From contig JAISRM010000268.1 in NCBI GenBank assembly GCA_031273645.1, positions 1 through 6,438 of the forward strand: 6,438 nucleotides of DNA, written 5' to 3'. The notes below the pieces were generated by a model that was not told where the DNA came from, made no database searches, and saw only the letters and a list, made by a program, of their open reading frames with translations. The stretch's first letter is position 1, and each line of letters opens with the position of its first letter. The translations under genes were made by a program, and so were the position numbers. The stretch is from Endomicrobium sp. (GTDB lineage: Bacteria > Elusimicrobiota > Endomicrobiia > Endomicrobiales > Endomicrobiaceae). Shown here piece after piece: positions 4,976 through 6,438 of this stretch.

Positions 4976-6438
4976 ATGATCAAACAAAAAATTACCCGCC
5001 GTCTTGAAACTATAGTTCAAGATTATGCAAAGTCTAAAGGTCTTGATGAAAAAATTAATTTTAGCGTTGAAGTTCCGCCAAAAAATATTAATGCCGATTA
5101 TGCGCTAAACGCCGCCATGCTTGCCGCCGGAAAACTGAAATTAAACCCGAGAACTATAGCCGGCGAGCTTATAGATATTATTTTAAAAAACATGCAAGAC
5201 TGCATTGAAAAAGCAGAAATTGCCGGAGCCGGATTTATCAATCTTTATGTAAAAAACGAAACGCTCTGCGACGAGCTTTCGGCGATTCTTTCCCAAAAAG
5301 ACGACTACGGAAAACTTTCTTCAAACGGCAAAGAAAAAGTTATGGTTGAATTTGTGTCGGCAAATCCTACCGGTCCGTTGCACATAGGACACGGACGCGG
5401 AGCGGCAATAGGAGATTCTCTTTCTCGGATACTGAATCGTTTGGGATACAGCGTAACAAAAGAATATTATTTAAACGACGTCGGAAATCAAATGCTTGTT
5501 TTAGCCGAGTCGGCAAAAATACGTTATAAGCAGCTAAAAGGCGAAGACATACCTTTTCCCGACGACCATTACCAAGGCGATTATATAAAAGAAATAGCCC
5601 AAAGGATTATTGACGAAGGAAAAAATATAGAAGAAACAGATTTTAAAAAAGAAGCGGTAAAAGACATTCTTTCAGGAATAGAAAGCGATCTTAAAGATTT
5701 CGGGGTAAATTTTGACAGCTGGTTTTCCGAAGGCGCAATTGCGGCAGACAAAGACGCCGCAGGCGATACCGAAGTTGACAAAGCCTGCCGTTATCTTCTT
5801 GAAAAAGGCGACGCTTACGAAAAAGACGGCGCTTTATGGCTGTCTTCTGAAAAATTCGGCGACGATAAAGACAGAGTGCTTAAACGTTCAGACGGCCGCT
5901 ATACATACCTTGCTTCCGACGTCGCTTATCATAAAAATAAATTTGAAAGAGGCTTTTCAAAACTTATAAATTTGTGGGGAGCCGACCATCACGGGTATGT
6001 CGCAAGAATTAATGCCTGCATTCAAATGCTGGGTTTTTCTAAAGAATCGCTAAAAGTTATTTTATACCAGCTCGTTTCTCTTGTAAGAAACGGACAGCCT
6101 GCGGCCATGTCAACCCGCAGCGGCGAGTTTATAACGCTTAAAGAAGTTGTTGACGAAGTGGGAAAAGACGCCTGCAGGTTTTTCTTTCTTCTTCGCGCTC
6201 CCGATTCGCCGCTTGAATTTGATTTGGAACTTGCAAAAAAACAGTCGAGCGAAAATCCTGTTTTTTACGTCCAGTATGTAAACGCAAGATGCAATTCTAT
6301 TTTTAGAGAAAGCAAAAACAGAAGCGGCATAACCCATGAAGCTGATCTTTCTCTTCTTAAGACAAAAGAAGAAAGGGATCTTATAAAACAGCTGTCGGCT
6401 TTTTGCGATACTCTTGCATTGTGTGAAAAAACTATGAG
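4976..6438 (+). CDS. argS: Arginyl-tRNA synthetase, 3' end cut by the window
   Basis: The frame is open for 487 codons to the window edge. The enzyme charges tRNA-Arg with arginine using ATP, a class I reaction that in this family needs the tRNA for amino acid activation. The N-terminal Add1 domain covers about residues 1-95. The class I signature SANPTGPLHIGH is at 128-139, the ArgRS-specific YTYLASDVAYH at 309-319, and WGADHHGY at 334-341. The KMSKS-equivalent loop is AMSTRSGEF (377-385), lacking the first Lys, as in many bacterial ArgRS. The anticodon-binding DALR domain begins at ENPVFYVQYVNAR (426-438). With a family length of about 550-580 residues, roughly 70-90 C-terminal residues are missing only because the window ends. 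AGAAGGA (4963-4969) six bases upstream fixes the ATG. The 59 bases after the nitroreductase contain no convincing terminator, so read-through from that gene is likely. Confidence 0.95.
   Translation, partial: MIKQKITRRLETIVQDYAKSKGLDEKINFSVEVPPKNINADYALNAAMLAAGKLKLNPRTIAGELIDIILKNMQDCIEKAEIAGAGFINLYVKNETLCDELSAILSQKDDYGKLSSNGKEKVMVEFVSANPTGPLHIGHGRGAAIGDSLSRILNRLGYSVTKEYYLNDVGNQMLVLAESAKIRYKQLKGEDIPFPDDHYQGDYIKEIAQRIIDEGKNIEETDFKKEAVKDILSGIESDLKDFGVNFDSWFSEGAIAADKDAAGDTEVDKACRYLLEKGDAYEKDGALWLSSEKFGDDKDRVLKRSDGRYTYLASDVAYHKNKFERGFSKLINLWGADHHGYVARINACIQMLGFSKESLKVILYQLVSLVRNGQPAAMSTRSGEFITLKEVVDEVGKDACRFFFLLRAPDSPLEFDLELAKKQSSENPVFYVQYVNARCNSIFRESKNRSGITHEADLSLLKTKEERDLIKQLSAFCDTLALCEKTM

Noticed and set aside
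4936..5010. Short frame (MQIFRSLKNRRTKN...) before argS as a leader peptide
   Set aside because: It has no ribosome binding site, overlaps the argS start out of frame, and shows no regulatory feature such as an arginine-codon run with alternative hairpins. It is best explained as chance.

Overview
The window looks like a piece of a compact, AT-leaning bacterial chromosome (roughly 40% GC by eye) with many AAA and TTT codons and GC-rich alanine and glycine codons mixed in. No gene here fixes the taxon. The overall style reminds me of Elusimicrobiota such as Endomicrobium, but that is an impression and not a demonstrated assignment. There is no CRISPR array, no tRNA or rRNA, and no recognisable transposase.

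Left part (1-1300). A nucleoside phosphorylase/nucleosidase-family gene lies on the minus strand (21-701). An unrecognised 58-codon reading frame (691-867, minus) overlaps its start by 11 bases. To the right, a small single-pass membrane protein of 71 residues lies on the plus strand (963-1178) behind a strong Shine-Dalgarno site. This gene is flanked by two imperfect copies of one sequence in opposite orientation (about 834-886 and 1216-1270), which is the least expected structure in the window.

Middle (1281-3619, minus). A full-length UvrD/PcrA-type DNA helicase is broken by one missing base in a short A-run near 2579-2582. The two halves together would encode about 760 residues carrying all helicase motifs plus the C-terminal Tudor-like domain. 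A promoter with an extended -10 lies so close to the start codon that the message would be nearly leaderless, and a weak hairpin plus T-run follows the stop codon.

Right part (3581-6438, plus). After a divergent intergenic region with a two-tier hairpin, three genes run in the same direction: an exported five-repeat TPR protein, a small nitroreductase-family flavoprotein starting one base after it, and argS (arginyl-tRNA synthetase), which runs off the window. The first two are very likely co-transcribed. argS follows after 59 bases with its own ribosome binding site and no convincing terminator between.

Most of the content is housekeeping. I do not see a clear undescribed system. The points worth attention are the inverted repeats around the small membrane gene, the helicase frame break, and the small overlapping frame upstream of the nucleosidase.
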